Part shown: positions 1 to 8,600 of the stretch, piece after piece
Numbering within the stretch: position 1 is the first letter of the stretch
Layout of the letters: every line of letters starts with the position of its first letter
Source of the DNA: Luteolibacter sp. Y139
GTDB lineage: Bacteria; Verrucomicrobiota; Verrucomicrobiia; Verrucomicrobiales; Akkermansiaceae
Direction of reading: 5' to 3'
Length of the DNA: 64,000 nt
NCBI RefSeq assembly: GCF_038066715.1
Contig: NZ_JBBUKT010000007.1
Location: 62,001-126,000, forward strand
Notes under the pieces: model-generated
What the model was told of the DNA's origin: nothing
Databases searched by the model: none
What the model saw: the letters and a program-made list of their open reading frames with translations, nothing else
Position numbers and translations under genes: made by a program

Positions 1-2
1 CG

Positions 3-1700
3 ACCTTCTCGTCCGATACCCCGAACTGGGTCACCGAGCAGGTCCGCAAGTTCGGTGTCGCTGGAAACTGGCAGTGGTGGGCCTTCGTCCTGACGGGCGT
101 GGCGACCGTCTTCTTCTTCGCCCGCCTGTGGCGCCGCTCCGGGGTGATGACGGATCTCGAATTTTACGAGTTGCGCTATTCCGGCAAGGCCGCGTCCGTC
201 GTCCGCGGCTTCCGAGCCGTTTACCTCGGCCTGTTCTTCAACTGCTTCATCATGGGCATGGTGACGCTCGCCGCGTGCAAGATCGCCAACATTCTCTTCG
301 GCCTCGACAACTGGCAGACGATCCTGATCTGCGGTGTGCTCAACGTCGTCTTCGCCGCGCACTCCGGCCTGTGGGGCGTGCTGATCATCGACATGGTGCA
401 GTTCTTCATCAAAATGACCGCTGTCTTTGCCGCGGCCTATTTCGCGCTGAAGGAAGTGGCTCGTCGCACGGGTGTGGGGGAGACGGCATTCGCCGGCCTA
501 CACAAGCTGGTGGAAGTCTTGGGCACCCAGCAGGTCGTGACGCCGAAGGGTGCGCAGCCCGTAATGTCAGTGGCGGATGGCACCGGCCAGCCGATCCTCG
601 ACGTGCTGCCGAACTTTGGCATGTGGGATCTCGCGCTGATGATCTTCCTCGTTCCTATCGCCATCGGCTGGTGGGCGAACTGGTATCCTGGTGCCGAGCC
701 TGGCGGTGGCAGCTACATCGCTCAGCGCATGCTCGCCTCGAAGTCAGAGAAGGACTCGCTCGGCGGCACCCTGTTCTTCAATATCGCCCATTACGTTCTC
801 CGCCCGTGGCCGTGGATCATCACCGCTCTCTGCTCGATCATCGTCTATCCCGACCTCGCTTCGATCAAGGAAGCCTTCCCCGATGCCAATCCAAATCTGA
901 TCGGCCACGACAGCGCTTTCCCGGCGATGCTCAAATTCCTGCCGGTCGGGTTCATGGGTCTTATGGTCGGTGGGTTGATCGCAGCGAACTCGTCCACTAT
1001 CCTAACCCACCTGAACTGGGGTGCCTCCTATCTCGTCCACGACTTCTATCGCCGTTTCATTAAAACGGATGGGACCGAAAAACACTACGTGTCGGTTGGC
1101 CGAGTCTGCACTCTTCTCCTGTATGTGGTTGCGGCTTCCCTCAGCTATGCGCTCACCTCGGCCCAGGAAGCATTTGAAGCTTTGATCAACATCGGTGCGG
1201 GCACCGGACTCCTTTACATCGTCCGCTGGTTCTGGTGGCGGGTGAATGCATGGTGCGAAATCGTTGCCATGGCTGCGGCGGTAGTGACCTCGGTAACTCT
1301 CTTCGCACTGAAAAAGACCGGTCACGAGATTCCTTTTGCACCCGGCGTCATTTGCTCAGTCGCCTTTACCACGGTTTGCTGGCTTTCGATGGCCTTCCTG
1401 GCTCCTCAGACGGACCGCAAGACGCTGATCTCTTTCTTCAGGAAAGTGCAGCCGGCCGGTCCGGGTTGGAATTCCGTCCGCCGCGAAGCCGGAGTGCCCG
1501 AAAGCACTGTGAAAGCCTCCGGAGACCACATGGGTCTCGCCACTCTCGGCTGGGTTTCCGGCTGCGCGCTCATCTGGTCGTCTCTTTTCGCCATCGGCAA
1601 ATTCCTCTACGGCGAGATGACCATGGCGTGGATCCTCACCGGCGTTCTCGTCGTGAGCGGCCTCGTCCTGCTTCAGGTGATCCGCAAGCTCTGGAGCTAG
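3..1700 (+). CDS. Sodium/solute symporter (SSS family), 5' end cut by window
   Basis: This is the C-terminal part of a sodium:solute symporter of the inner membrane. The reading frame is open from base 3, so the gene starts outside the window; the first internal Met codon (base 99) lies in the middle of a conserved segment and is not the start. Visible are a TFSSDTPNWV-like loop followed by the family segment LEFYELRYSGK, about ten hydrophobic helices, and a terminal helix ending at a TAG stop. The substrate cannot be read from sequence; the closest style is the large verrucomicrobial SSS proteins thought to take up sugars or sugar acids. It is followed by a long hairpin repeat rather than by another gene of a transport operon. 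The family call is secure; the substrate is unknown. Confidence 0.9.
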   Translation, partial: TFSSDTPNWVTEQVRKFGVAGNWQWWAFVLTGVATVFFFARLWRRSGVMTDLEFYELRYSGKAASVVRGFRAVYLGLFFNCFIMGMVTLAACKIANILFGLDNWQTILICGVLNVVFAAHSGLWGVLIIDMVQFFIKMTAVFAAAYFALKEVARRTGVGETAFAGLHKLVEVLGTQQVVTPKGAQPVMSVADGTGQPILDVLPNFGMWDLALMIFLVPIAIGWWANWYPGAEPGGGSYIAQRMLASKSEKDSLGGTLFFNIAHYVLRPWPWIITALCSIIVYPDLASIKEAFPDANPNLIGHDSAFPAMLKFLPVGFMGLMVGGLIAANSSTILTHLNWGASYLVHDFYRRFIKTDGTEKHYVSVGRVCTLLLYVVAASLSYALTSAQEAFEALINIGAGTGLLYIVRWFWWRVNAWCEIVAMAAAVVTSVTLFALKKTGHEIPFAPGVICSVAFTTVCWLSMAFLAPQTDRKTLISFFRKVQPAGPGWNSVRREAGVPESTVKASGDHMGLATLGWVSGCALIWSSLFAIGKFLYGEMTMAWILTGVLVVSGLVLLQVIRKLWS

Positions 1701-1716
1701 GCACCGGGGAGTTTTT

Positions 1717-1794
1717 AACCGCAAAGAACGCAAAGATCGCAGAGAAAAGGCTCTGATCGTCTTTCCTTTGCGAGCTTTGTGCTCTTTGCGGGTT
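1717..1794. repeat. Long imperfect hairpin of CGCAAAG heptads
   Basis: The left arm (1717-1749) and right arm (1761-1794) are reverse complements over about 33 bases with few mismatches. Each arm is built from a repeated unit resembling CGCAAAG(A/N)A. It sits 16 bases after the symporter stop and before trpD. It could end transcription of the symporter or be a dispersed extragenic palindrome; similar AACCGCAAAG-type palindromes are widespread in environmental GC-rich genomes. No second copy was found in this window. Confidence 0.7.
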
Positions 1795-1888
1795 AGTCGA
1801 TCTTTGGCGCCGATCCGGGAGCTTTGTTGGTCCCGGGAAGAGAATCCCTTGGCAAAATCGGTGCGATGCGTGCTACTATCCTCCGCTC

Positions 1889-2935
1889 GTGGACGCACTG
1901 ATTCATCATCTGGAACGGAAAGAGGAGCTCTCGCCCCGTGAAATCACCGTGGCTGCCGAGCTGCTGCTCGATCCGCATGCGCCGGATGAGAAGAAGGTGG
2001 CCGTGCTGGAGAACCTTTCCAAGAAAGGGGAAACGCCGGCGGAGCTTGCCGGGTTTGTGGAGGCTTTCCTGGAGCATGCCGTCGACCCGCATGTCGGTCT
2101 GCTGGATCTTGAGGGGCCGACGATCGACGTCTGCGGCACCGGTGGCGACAAGCTGAACCTTTTCAATGTTTCCACCACGGCGATGTTCGTGGTGGCTGCG
2201 ACCGGTGCGGTGGTGATGAAGCACGGCAACCGCGGCATTACCTCGAAGAGCGGTGGTGCCGATGTGCTGGAATACCTCGGCATCCGCATTGATCTAGACG
2301 CGGATGGTTTCCGCGATTGTCTGGAGAAGGCAGGGGTTGGCTTCCTTTTTGCGCCGAACTATCATCCCGCCTTCAAGGCGGTGGCGAATGCCCGCAAGCA
2401 GCTCGCTGAAAAGGGCGTGCGCACCATCTTCAATCTCATCGGACCACTGATGAATCCGGCCAAGCCGCAGTGCCAGCTGGTCGGCGTCTTTGATCGGGAG
2501 ATGTGCCCGGCCTTTGCGGAGATCCTCCAGCGCCTCGGTCGTGAAAGCGCCTGGGCTGTCCATGGCACTACCGGCGACGGCCGTTGTGTGGATGAAGTCA
2601 GTCTCATGGGCTCCACCCGCATCTGCAAGGCGGGGCTCTATCAGGATCTCCAGGACGAAGAGATTCGCCCGCGTGACTTCGGCATGAAGCATGCCGAGGT
2701 GGAGGAGCTGCAAGGCGGCGATGCGGAAGTGAACGCCGCCATTCTGGAAGCCATTCTCAGCGGCAAGGACACCGGGGCGAAGCGCGACATGGTCGTGCTC
2801 AATGCGGGTGCTGCGATTGCTTGCTGCGGCCTCGCCGACGACATCGGCGATGGGATCGAGATCGCGAGGCGGTTGATTGATGATGGGAGTGCGCTGGATC
2901 GGCTGCGGCTGCTGCAGGATGTGGCGAAGCGCTGA
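1889..2935 (+). CDS. trpD: Anthranilate phosphoribosyltransferase
   Basis: It transfers phosphoribose from PRPP to anthranilate, the second committed step of tryptophan synthesis, in the cytoplasm. The 348-residue length fits the family. Visible are the PRPP-binding CGTGGD motif near residue 81 followed by LNLFNVST, then KHGNRGITSKSGGADVLE and GPLMNP, all in family order. The start is a GTG without a clear ribosome binding site; no better in-frame ATG lies upstream. In most TrpD proteins the first motif is followed by a short T/N-F-N-I-S-T stretch; the LNLFNVST variant here is slightly unusual but keeps the S-T. No other trp gene is nearby, so it is probably a stand-alone unit. Confidence 0.93.
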   Translation: MDALIHHLERKEELSPREITVAAELLLDPHAPDEKKVAVLENLSKKGETPAELAGFVEAFLEHAVDPHVGLLDLEGPTIDVCGTGGDKLNLFNVSTTAMFVVAATGAVVMKHGNRGITSKSGGADVLEYLGIRIDLDADGFRDCLEKAGVGFLFAPNYHPAFKAVANARKQLAEKGVRTIFNLIGPLMNPAKPQCQLVGVFDREMCPAFAEILQRLGRESAWAVHGTTGDGRCVDEVSLMGSTRICKAGLYQDLQDEEIRPRDFGMKHAEVEELQGGDAEVNAAILEAILSGKDTGAKRDMVVLNAGAAIACCGLADDIGDGIEIARRLIDDGSALDRLRLLQDVAKR

Positions 2936-2951
2936 TGGGGCCTTCTAGCTG

Positions 2952-3263
2952 CTAGATGTGAGGATCGTCGAATCCGGTCCAATTTCCCACGACCTCCTTG
3001 ATTCGGTTCATGGAACTCCTCTCTTCGTCTGTAGCTCCACATTCCGAGCAGGGACCGGTGGGAGGCCAAAGAAGCAGTGCGTAGCATTCTGAACAATAGT
3101 TCGGATCGAGCAGGACCATCTCGTCAGGCTTCGGGACGTAGTCCGGTAAACCTGCCTTTGACAGAATGCTGTAACTCCCGCCCAACTTTACCCAGCGGTC
3201 TGGGTCTTCCGGTCTCCAGAACCATCGGTTCACAGGCAAATACTCTAGCGGCATTCTCTTCAT
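2952..3263 (-). CDS. Small protein with paired CxxC (possible zinc ribbon)
   Basis: A 103-residue unknown. Residues about 56-73 carry CSEC, an 11-residue spacer and a second CSEC, a spacing that could bind one zinc ion. The N-terminal half is rich in Trp, Tyr and Pro (NRWFWRPEDPDRW). It lies between trpD (convergent) and polX (upstream on the same strand, 33 bases away), so it may be the last gene of the polX transcript. Codon use looks like the neighbours. No family was recognised. The CxxC pairs and the absence of any competing frame make it a likely gene. Confidence 0.55.
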   Translation of the reverse strand: MKRMPLEYLPVNRWFWRPEDPDRWVKLGGSYSILSKAGLPDYVPKPDEMVLLDPNYCSECYALLLWPPTGPCSECGATDEERSSMNRIKEVVGNWTGFDDPHI

Positions 3264-3296
3264 GCTCTCAACAGAGTGCGATTGAATGGAGCAGGG

Positions 3297-5033
3297 TCAC
3301 CGCTTCGGCTTCGGCAACTTCAGCCACTCTTCCATTTCCTTCAGCGGCTTGGTGGTCACCACGTCCTCGCGTCGCAGCCAGCCCTTCCTGGCGACGCTTG
3401 CGCCGAAGCGGAGGTATTGGAGTTGGTTGACCGAGTGGGCGTCGGGATTGATGGAGCACAGCACGCCCTTGTCGCGGGCGCGGTGCCACCAGCGCCAGTC
3501 CATGTCGAAGCGCTTCGGGTTGCAGTTGAGTTCGATGACGGTGCGGGTTTCGGCGGCGCAGTCGATGATCTTCTCGTGGTTCACCGCGTAGCCATCGCGG
3601 CGAAGCAGCAAGCGCCCGGTGAGGTGGCCGAGCATGGTGATGTAGGGATTCTCCATCGCCTTGATGATCCGCTTGGTCATCTCTTCCTCATCGAGCGTGA
3701 GGGCGTTGTGGACGGATGCCACTGCGTAGTCGAGTGAGGCTAACAGATCGTCCTCGAAGTCGAGGTCGCCGCTCTTGAGGATGTCGACTTCGGAGCCGGA
3801 GAAGAGCCGGAATTGATCGCTGCCGTGCTCCTTGTTCCACGCGACGATGGTTTGGATCTGCGTGGCCAAGCGTTCGGGGCTGAGGCCATTGGCCTGCGGC
3901 GAGGACTTCGAGTGATCGGCGATGCCGAGGTATTGCAAGCCCAGCTCCCGGGCGCCTTCGGCCATCGCGTTGAGCGAAGCCTTGCCGTCGGACTCGGTGG
4001 TGTGGTTGTGGAAGGTGCCGCGCAGGTTTTCCCATTCTAACAGGCGCGGCAGCTTGCCGTCGTCTGCTGCTTCGATCTCGCCGCGGTTCTCGCGTAGTTC
4101 GGGTGGAACGAAATCGAGGCCGAGTGCGCGATAGATGTCCGCCTCGTCGTGGATGTTGGTGGGTACGTTTTCGCCGGAGAAGGCGTATTCGTTGAGCGAC
4201 CAGCCTTTCTTCAAGGCGCGGGAGCGGATGGCCACGTTGTGCTCCTTGCTACCGGTGAAATAGAACAGCGCAAAAGGATACTGGTCATTTGAGACCGCGC
4301 GGAGGTCGCACTGCATGCCGCTTTCCAAGCGGATCGAGCACTTGGTGTCGCCTTGGGCGATGACTTCCTTGGCGAAGCCTTGCTTGGCGAAGAATGCTGT
4401 CAATTCCGCTGGCTTGGGCGTGGCGACGATGAAGTCGAGGTCGTGCACGATCTCCTTCGACCGCCGGGTCGAGCCGGCGACCGAGGCGCGTAGCACTTCC
4501 GGATGCAGGCGCAGCACTTCCAGGATGTCTTCTGCCGCCTGAATGGCGATATCGAGGCGGAAAGCCTCGGCCGATTGCTCACGGCGCGCGAGTGATTCGA
4601 GGATCTTGGTCTGGGTCTTGGCTCCGAATCCGGGGAGTCCGGCTACGGTGCCGGCTTCGCAAGCGGCCTTCAGAGAGGGGATCGAATCGACTTTCAGCTC
4701 GCGATTCAGGACTGCGATCTTCTTTGGGCCGAGCCCATCGAGGTCGAAGAGGTCGAAGAACGAGTCCGGATAGCCGACCCGCAGTTTCTTATGGAACTCC
4801 AGCTCACCGGTGGTGGCGAGCTCGTGGAGCTTGTCGCGCAGGGCATCGCCGAGGCCTTTGATTCCTTCGAGCTTGTTGTCGCGGGCAAGCGCCACGATGT
4901 CGCCGTCGTAGCCGGACACGACCTCGGCTCCCTGGCGATAGGCGCGGATCTTGAAGGGGTTCTCACCTTGGATCTCTAGCAGCAGGGCGATTTCTTCCAG
5001 GACTTCGACCAGGCGCTCGCGGGTGACGGACAT
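3297..5033 (-). CDS. polX: DNA polymerase X family protein with PHP domain
   Basis: A bacterial PolX: gap-filling DNA polymerase fused to a PHP-type metal-dependent phosphoesterase/exonuclease, used in base-excision-type repair. The 578-residue length matches the family. The N-terminus carries helix-hairpin-helix segments (GLGDALRDKL, DGLGPKKIAVL, GLPGFGAKTQTKIL), then the nucleotidyltransferase motif AGSTRR near residue 185 with the metal-binding DLDFIVAT. The PHP domain begins near residue 340 with HNHTTESDG and continues with GIADHSKSS, HLTGRLLLRRDGY and NPDAHS, which supply the His/Asp/Glu metal ligands. A membrane-protein gene lies 48 bases upstream on the same strand and may share its promoter. 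There is nothing odd apart from HNH where HxH is more often HVH. Confidence 0.95.
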   Translation of the reverse strand: MSVTRERLVEVLEEIALLLEIQGENPFKIRAYRQGAEVVSGYDGDIVALARDNKLEGIKGLGDALRDKLHELATTGELEFHKKLRVGYPDSFFDLFDLDGLGPKKIAVLNRELKVDSIPSLKAACEAGTVAGLPGFGAKTQTKILESLARREQSAEAFRLDIAIQAAEDILEVLRLHPEVLRASVAGSTRRSKEIVHDLDFIVATPKPAELTAFFAKQGFAKEVIAQGDTKCSIRLESGMQCDLRAVSNDQYPFALFYFTGSKEHNVAIRSRALKKGWSLNEYAFSGENVPTNIHDEADIYRALGLDFVPPELRENRGEIEAADDGKLPRLLEWENLRGTFHNHTTESDGKASLNAMAEGARELGLQYLGIADHSKSSPQANGLSPERLATQIQTIVAWNKEHGSDQFRLFSGSEVDILKSGDLDFEDDLLASLDYAVASVHNALTLDEEEMTKRIIKAMENPYITMLGHLTGRLLLRRDGYAVNHEKIIDCAAETRTVIELNCNPKRFDMDWRWWHRARDKGVLCSINPDAHSVNQLQYLRFGASVARKGWLRREDVVTTKPLKEMEEWLKLPKPKR

Positions 5034-5081
5034 GCCGTGAGGCTAAAAGGGCAAGGCGGGCGGGACAGCCAAAATTCCGCC

Positions 5082-5450
5082 TTACCCTTGGGCGGCTTGG
5101 GAATGCGGCATCAGATGCCATGCCTGCAGCGAGGCGACCACGTAGATCACTACCAGAAGGGCGGCGACCAGCAGGCCGGTGACGAAGGTTTCCCGTTTCG
5201 AGAACCAATGGGACCGCCGCTGTTCCAAAATGATCGTCGCTATCACCCAGGCCGCTGGAATCGCGAAGGCAAGGGGACCCCATTCGCGGATCAGCGAGGG
5301 CAGGACGGGCCAGCTACGTTCCGGATCGGGGTAGCCAGCCGAGCGCAGCAGCACGACGGAAACGATGCTGCCTACCTGAATGACAGCGCATTGCGCCGCC
5401 GCCAAAGCTCCCTGCACCGCGTATTCCCGGATGTCCATCGGCGTCAGCAT
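5082..5450 (-). CDS. Small integral membrane protein, unknown
   Basis: 122 residues with three hydrophobic segments (about residues 11-35, 58-76 and 88-110) and short polar loops (RSAGYPDPERSW, EQRRSHWFSKRE). No family was recognised. It starts with ATG, is divergent from the giant secreted-protein gene and reads into polX after a 48-base gap. Hydrophobic pattern, codon use and lack of a competing frame support a real gene; the function is unknown. Confidence 0.6.
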   Translation of the reverse strand: MLTPMDIREYAVQGALAAAQCAVIQVGSIVSVVLLRSAGYPDPERSWPVLPSLIREWGPLAFAIPAAWVIATIILEQRRSHWFSKRETFVTGLLVAALLVVIYVVASLQAWHLMPHSQAAQG

Positions 5451-5627
5451 CCGTGGTGGCCGTGGCGGAGGAAAGGGGATTTCGCGCTTGATGAATCCGC
5501 GTGTGACGAGTCTGTCACCGGGGTGAAACGATTTTAGGCTAAACCTCTTGTCCTCTGCCGGGCGTATCTAATGCCGGGCCTTCGGCTTCGTTTTACCTCC
5601 GGCCGTTTGCCCCAGCCGCCTTTCTGC
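5451..5627. promoter_or_regulatory. Divergent promoter region with short inverted repeat
   Basis: A 177-base gap between two divergent genes, so at least two promoters must lie here. It contains GTGAC-N6-GTCAC (5503-5518), which could be a dimeric regulator site. The spacing is not that of a CRP site. No -10/-35 pair can be assigned with confidence. Confidence 0.3.
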
Positions 5628-8600
5628 ATGAAAAAATCCACCGTCTACCGTTGCGCCGCGTTGTTGTGGGCAGCAACGCTGCCTCTTTTCGCCCAGCAGC
5701 ACGGGCTTACCTCCCGGCCGGATGTGGATGCCTATTACGACGGCACTTTTCCGACCACGCCGCCGGCGGTGCCGGGGAATTGGTCCACGGTGATCGCGTT
5801 TCCGAACCTAACCTTCCTCAACCCCGTGGGCCTCGCGCCGGTCCCGGGGACGAACAAATTGATCGTGTGGGAGCGCGATGGGAAGATCTGGACCTTCGAC
5901 AACAACGCGGCGACCACGACGAAGACGCTCGTCGTCGATCTTTCCTCAAACGTCCAAGGCTGGGATGACTCCGGTTTGCTGGGGTTGGCGCTTCACCCGG
6001 ACTTTCAGAACAACCACCAGATGTACATCTGGTACAATTGGCGTGGCGGCATCACCGGTGGCGCTGGTGACCTCGGTCCGGTGATTGGCGATGCCAATAC
6101 CCGTCCGCCGACCGCGACGCCGACCCGCGACCGGCTCTCTCGCTTCGTGCTCGATGCGAACCTGCAGACCACCAAGGCCAGCGAGTACGTGGTGATCGAT
6201 CAGCAGGATGCGAGCGTCTGGCACAATGGCGGCGGGATGTTCTTCCATCCGCAGAATGGCTTCCTCTACATCACCAATGGCGACGACCAAGACTCCGCGC
6301 TCAATACGCAGCGCAATGATCGTGCGCTCTTCTCCTGCGTGATCCGCATCGATGTGGACCAACGCGGCGGTGCGATCAGCCATGCGCCGACCAAGCGTCC
6401 GGTGAATGAAGTCAGTCCGACTTGGCCGCGCTACTATGTGCCGAATGACAATCCCTTCGTCGGTCAACCGAATGCGCTGGAGGAAATGTTCGCGATCGGT
6501 TTGCGCAGCCCGCACCGCATGACCATCGACCCGGTGACCGGGCGGATTTTCATCGGTGATGTCGGGAATGGTGCGCGGGAGGAAGTCAGCGTGATCGAGC
6601 CGAATGATCCGCCGGGGCTGAACTTCCAGTGGGCCACGATTGAAGGGAAGGGTGGGGATCTCACTGGATCATACATCGGGACCAGCAAGGGGCCCATCAT
6701 CGACTACGCGCATTCGTCGCAGGACGGGAGCTGTGTGGTGGGCGGCTATGTTTACCGGGGCACTGAGTTTCCCGAGCTCTACGGGAAATACATTTTCGGC
6801 GACAACATGAGCGGCATCATCTGGTACCTCGATGAGTCGGTCAGCCCGGCGGCGAAGGTGACACTCGCGGTGCTGCCGGATGGTCCGGGGCCGAACTCGG
6901 GCAACGACTACCGTGGTCTCGGCTCCTTCGGTCTCGATGCGAATCGCGAACTCTACATGTGCCGGCTGAGCAGCACGGAAGGGCGGATCTACAAGCTCCA
7001 GCGGGGTGGGCCGCCGCCGGGATCGCCTTTGCCGGCGACTCTGGGTGCGACCGGCTTGTTCAGCAATCTCGCGGCCCTGACGCCTGATGCTCGGTTGATC
7101 CCGTATCAGCTCAATGAACCCTTCTGGTCGGACGGCGCGATCAAGTCGCGGTTCGCGGCGATTCCGAATGGAACCACGGTGGGCTTCCAGCCCACGGGCG
7201 AGTGGAGCTTTCCCCATGGTTCCGTCTTGGTGAAGCACTTCGATCTGCCGGTCAGCGACGTCGATCCGAATGCGAAGCGCAGGCTCGAAACGCGCGTGAT
7301 CGTGAAGCAGGATGATGGCGAGGTGTATGGGGCGACTTACAAGTGGCGCGCCGACCAGAGCGATGCGGATTTGCTGGATGGCAGCCTGACTGAAAACATC
7401 TCGATCGCCACCGCGCCGATCGGCTCCTTTACCAGCCAGGACATCGGTGGTCCGGCCTTGGCGGGATCGACTGTTAGAAACGGCAATGCGATCACGATCA
7501 CCGCAGGTGGCACGGATATCTGGGGAACGAGCGATCAATTCCACTACGCGCACCAGCAGCGCACTGGAGACTTCGATGTCGCGGTGCGGATCGAGAGCGT
7601 GGTGCAGTCCGATCTTTACACGAAAACGGGCCTGATGGTCCGCGACTCGCTCGCGGCGAATGCCCGTCACGTGATGGCGCTGGTTTTCCCGAGCAATGCG
7701 GCGCGTAACAACAATACCGGCGGCTACGAGTTCCAGTATCGTGCGACCACCGGCGGGAGTGCCACTGCGCTCTATCCTGCGGCTCCGCAGCCGAAGGTGA
7801 ACTATCCGGATACCTGGCTGCGGATGCGACGTGAGGGTGACACCTTCATCGCTTACTGGAGTTCGGATGGCTTCACGTGGGCCGAGTACCAGCGGACCAC
7901 GCTTGATTTGCCGGATCAGGTTTACTTCGGCCTGGCAGTCACGGCGCACACGGCCTCGCCGACGACGGTGGCGAAGTTCCACGTCGATACCCGCCGGCAG
8001 CCGTGGTACTTCCCGAGCCGGCAGGACTGCCTGCGTTGCCACAATCCGCAGTCGGGCGGTGTGCTCGGGCCGAGCACGCGGCAGTTCAATCGCGAGATGC
8101 TGTTCCCCAATGGTGTCACCGACCAGCAGCTCAGCGCGTGGAGCCATGTGGGTCTCTTCGACCATGGCCCCGAGGATGCGGAGCTGCCGGGATTGCAAAA
8201 GCTCTCCCATCACAACGACACCAGCGCCTCACTGCAAGAGAGGGCCCGCTCGTATCTGGATGCGAATTGCTCCTATTGCCACCGGCCGAATGGCGTGCAT
8301 GCCTTGTGGGATGCGCGCTATTTGACGCCTTTCCAAGACCAGGGGATTTATTACGGCCCGGTTCTCAATTCGCTCGGGAATCCCAATGCCCGCGTCGTGG
8401 TGCCGCAAAGCTTGAACGACTCGATCCTGCATCATCGCATCAGCATCACGGGCGAGAACCAGATGCCGCCGCTGGGACGGAACATGGTCGACAAGGATGG
8501 CGTGGCCATGCTGGAGGCGTGGATCAATTCGCTGCCGGAAGAGAACGTGACGCCGCCGGCAACGCTCGTGGCGACCGCCGTGTCGAACACGCAGGTGAAT

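Noticed and set aside
5503-5518. CRP-type operator
   Set aside because: TGTGA and TCAC are 8 bases apart instead of the required 6, so only a generic inverted repeat is claimed.
6669-8213. Minus-strand frame of 514 codons inside the giant secreted-protein gene
   Set aside because: Antisense of the well-supported dehydrogenase/di-haem region; composition is Arg-rich and no motif is present. Similar shadows at 18378-19772, 24313-25680, 31268-32548 and 52413-53885 were dropped for the same reason.
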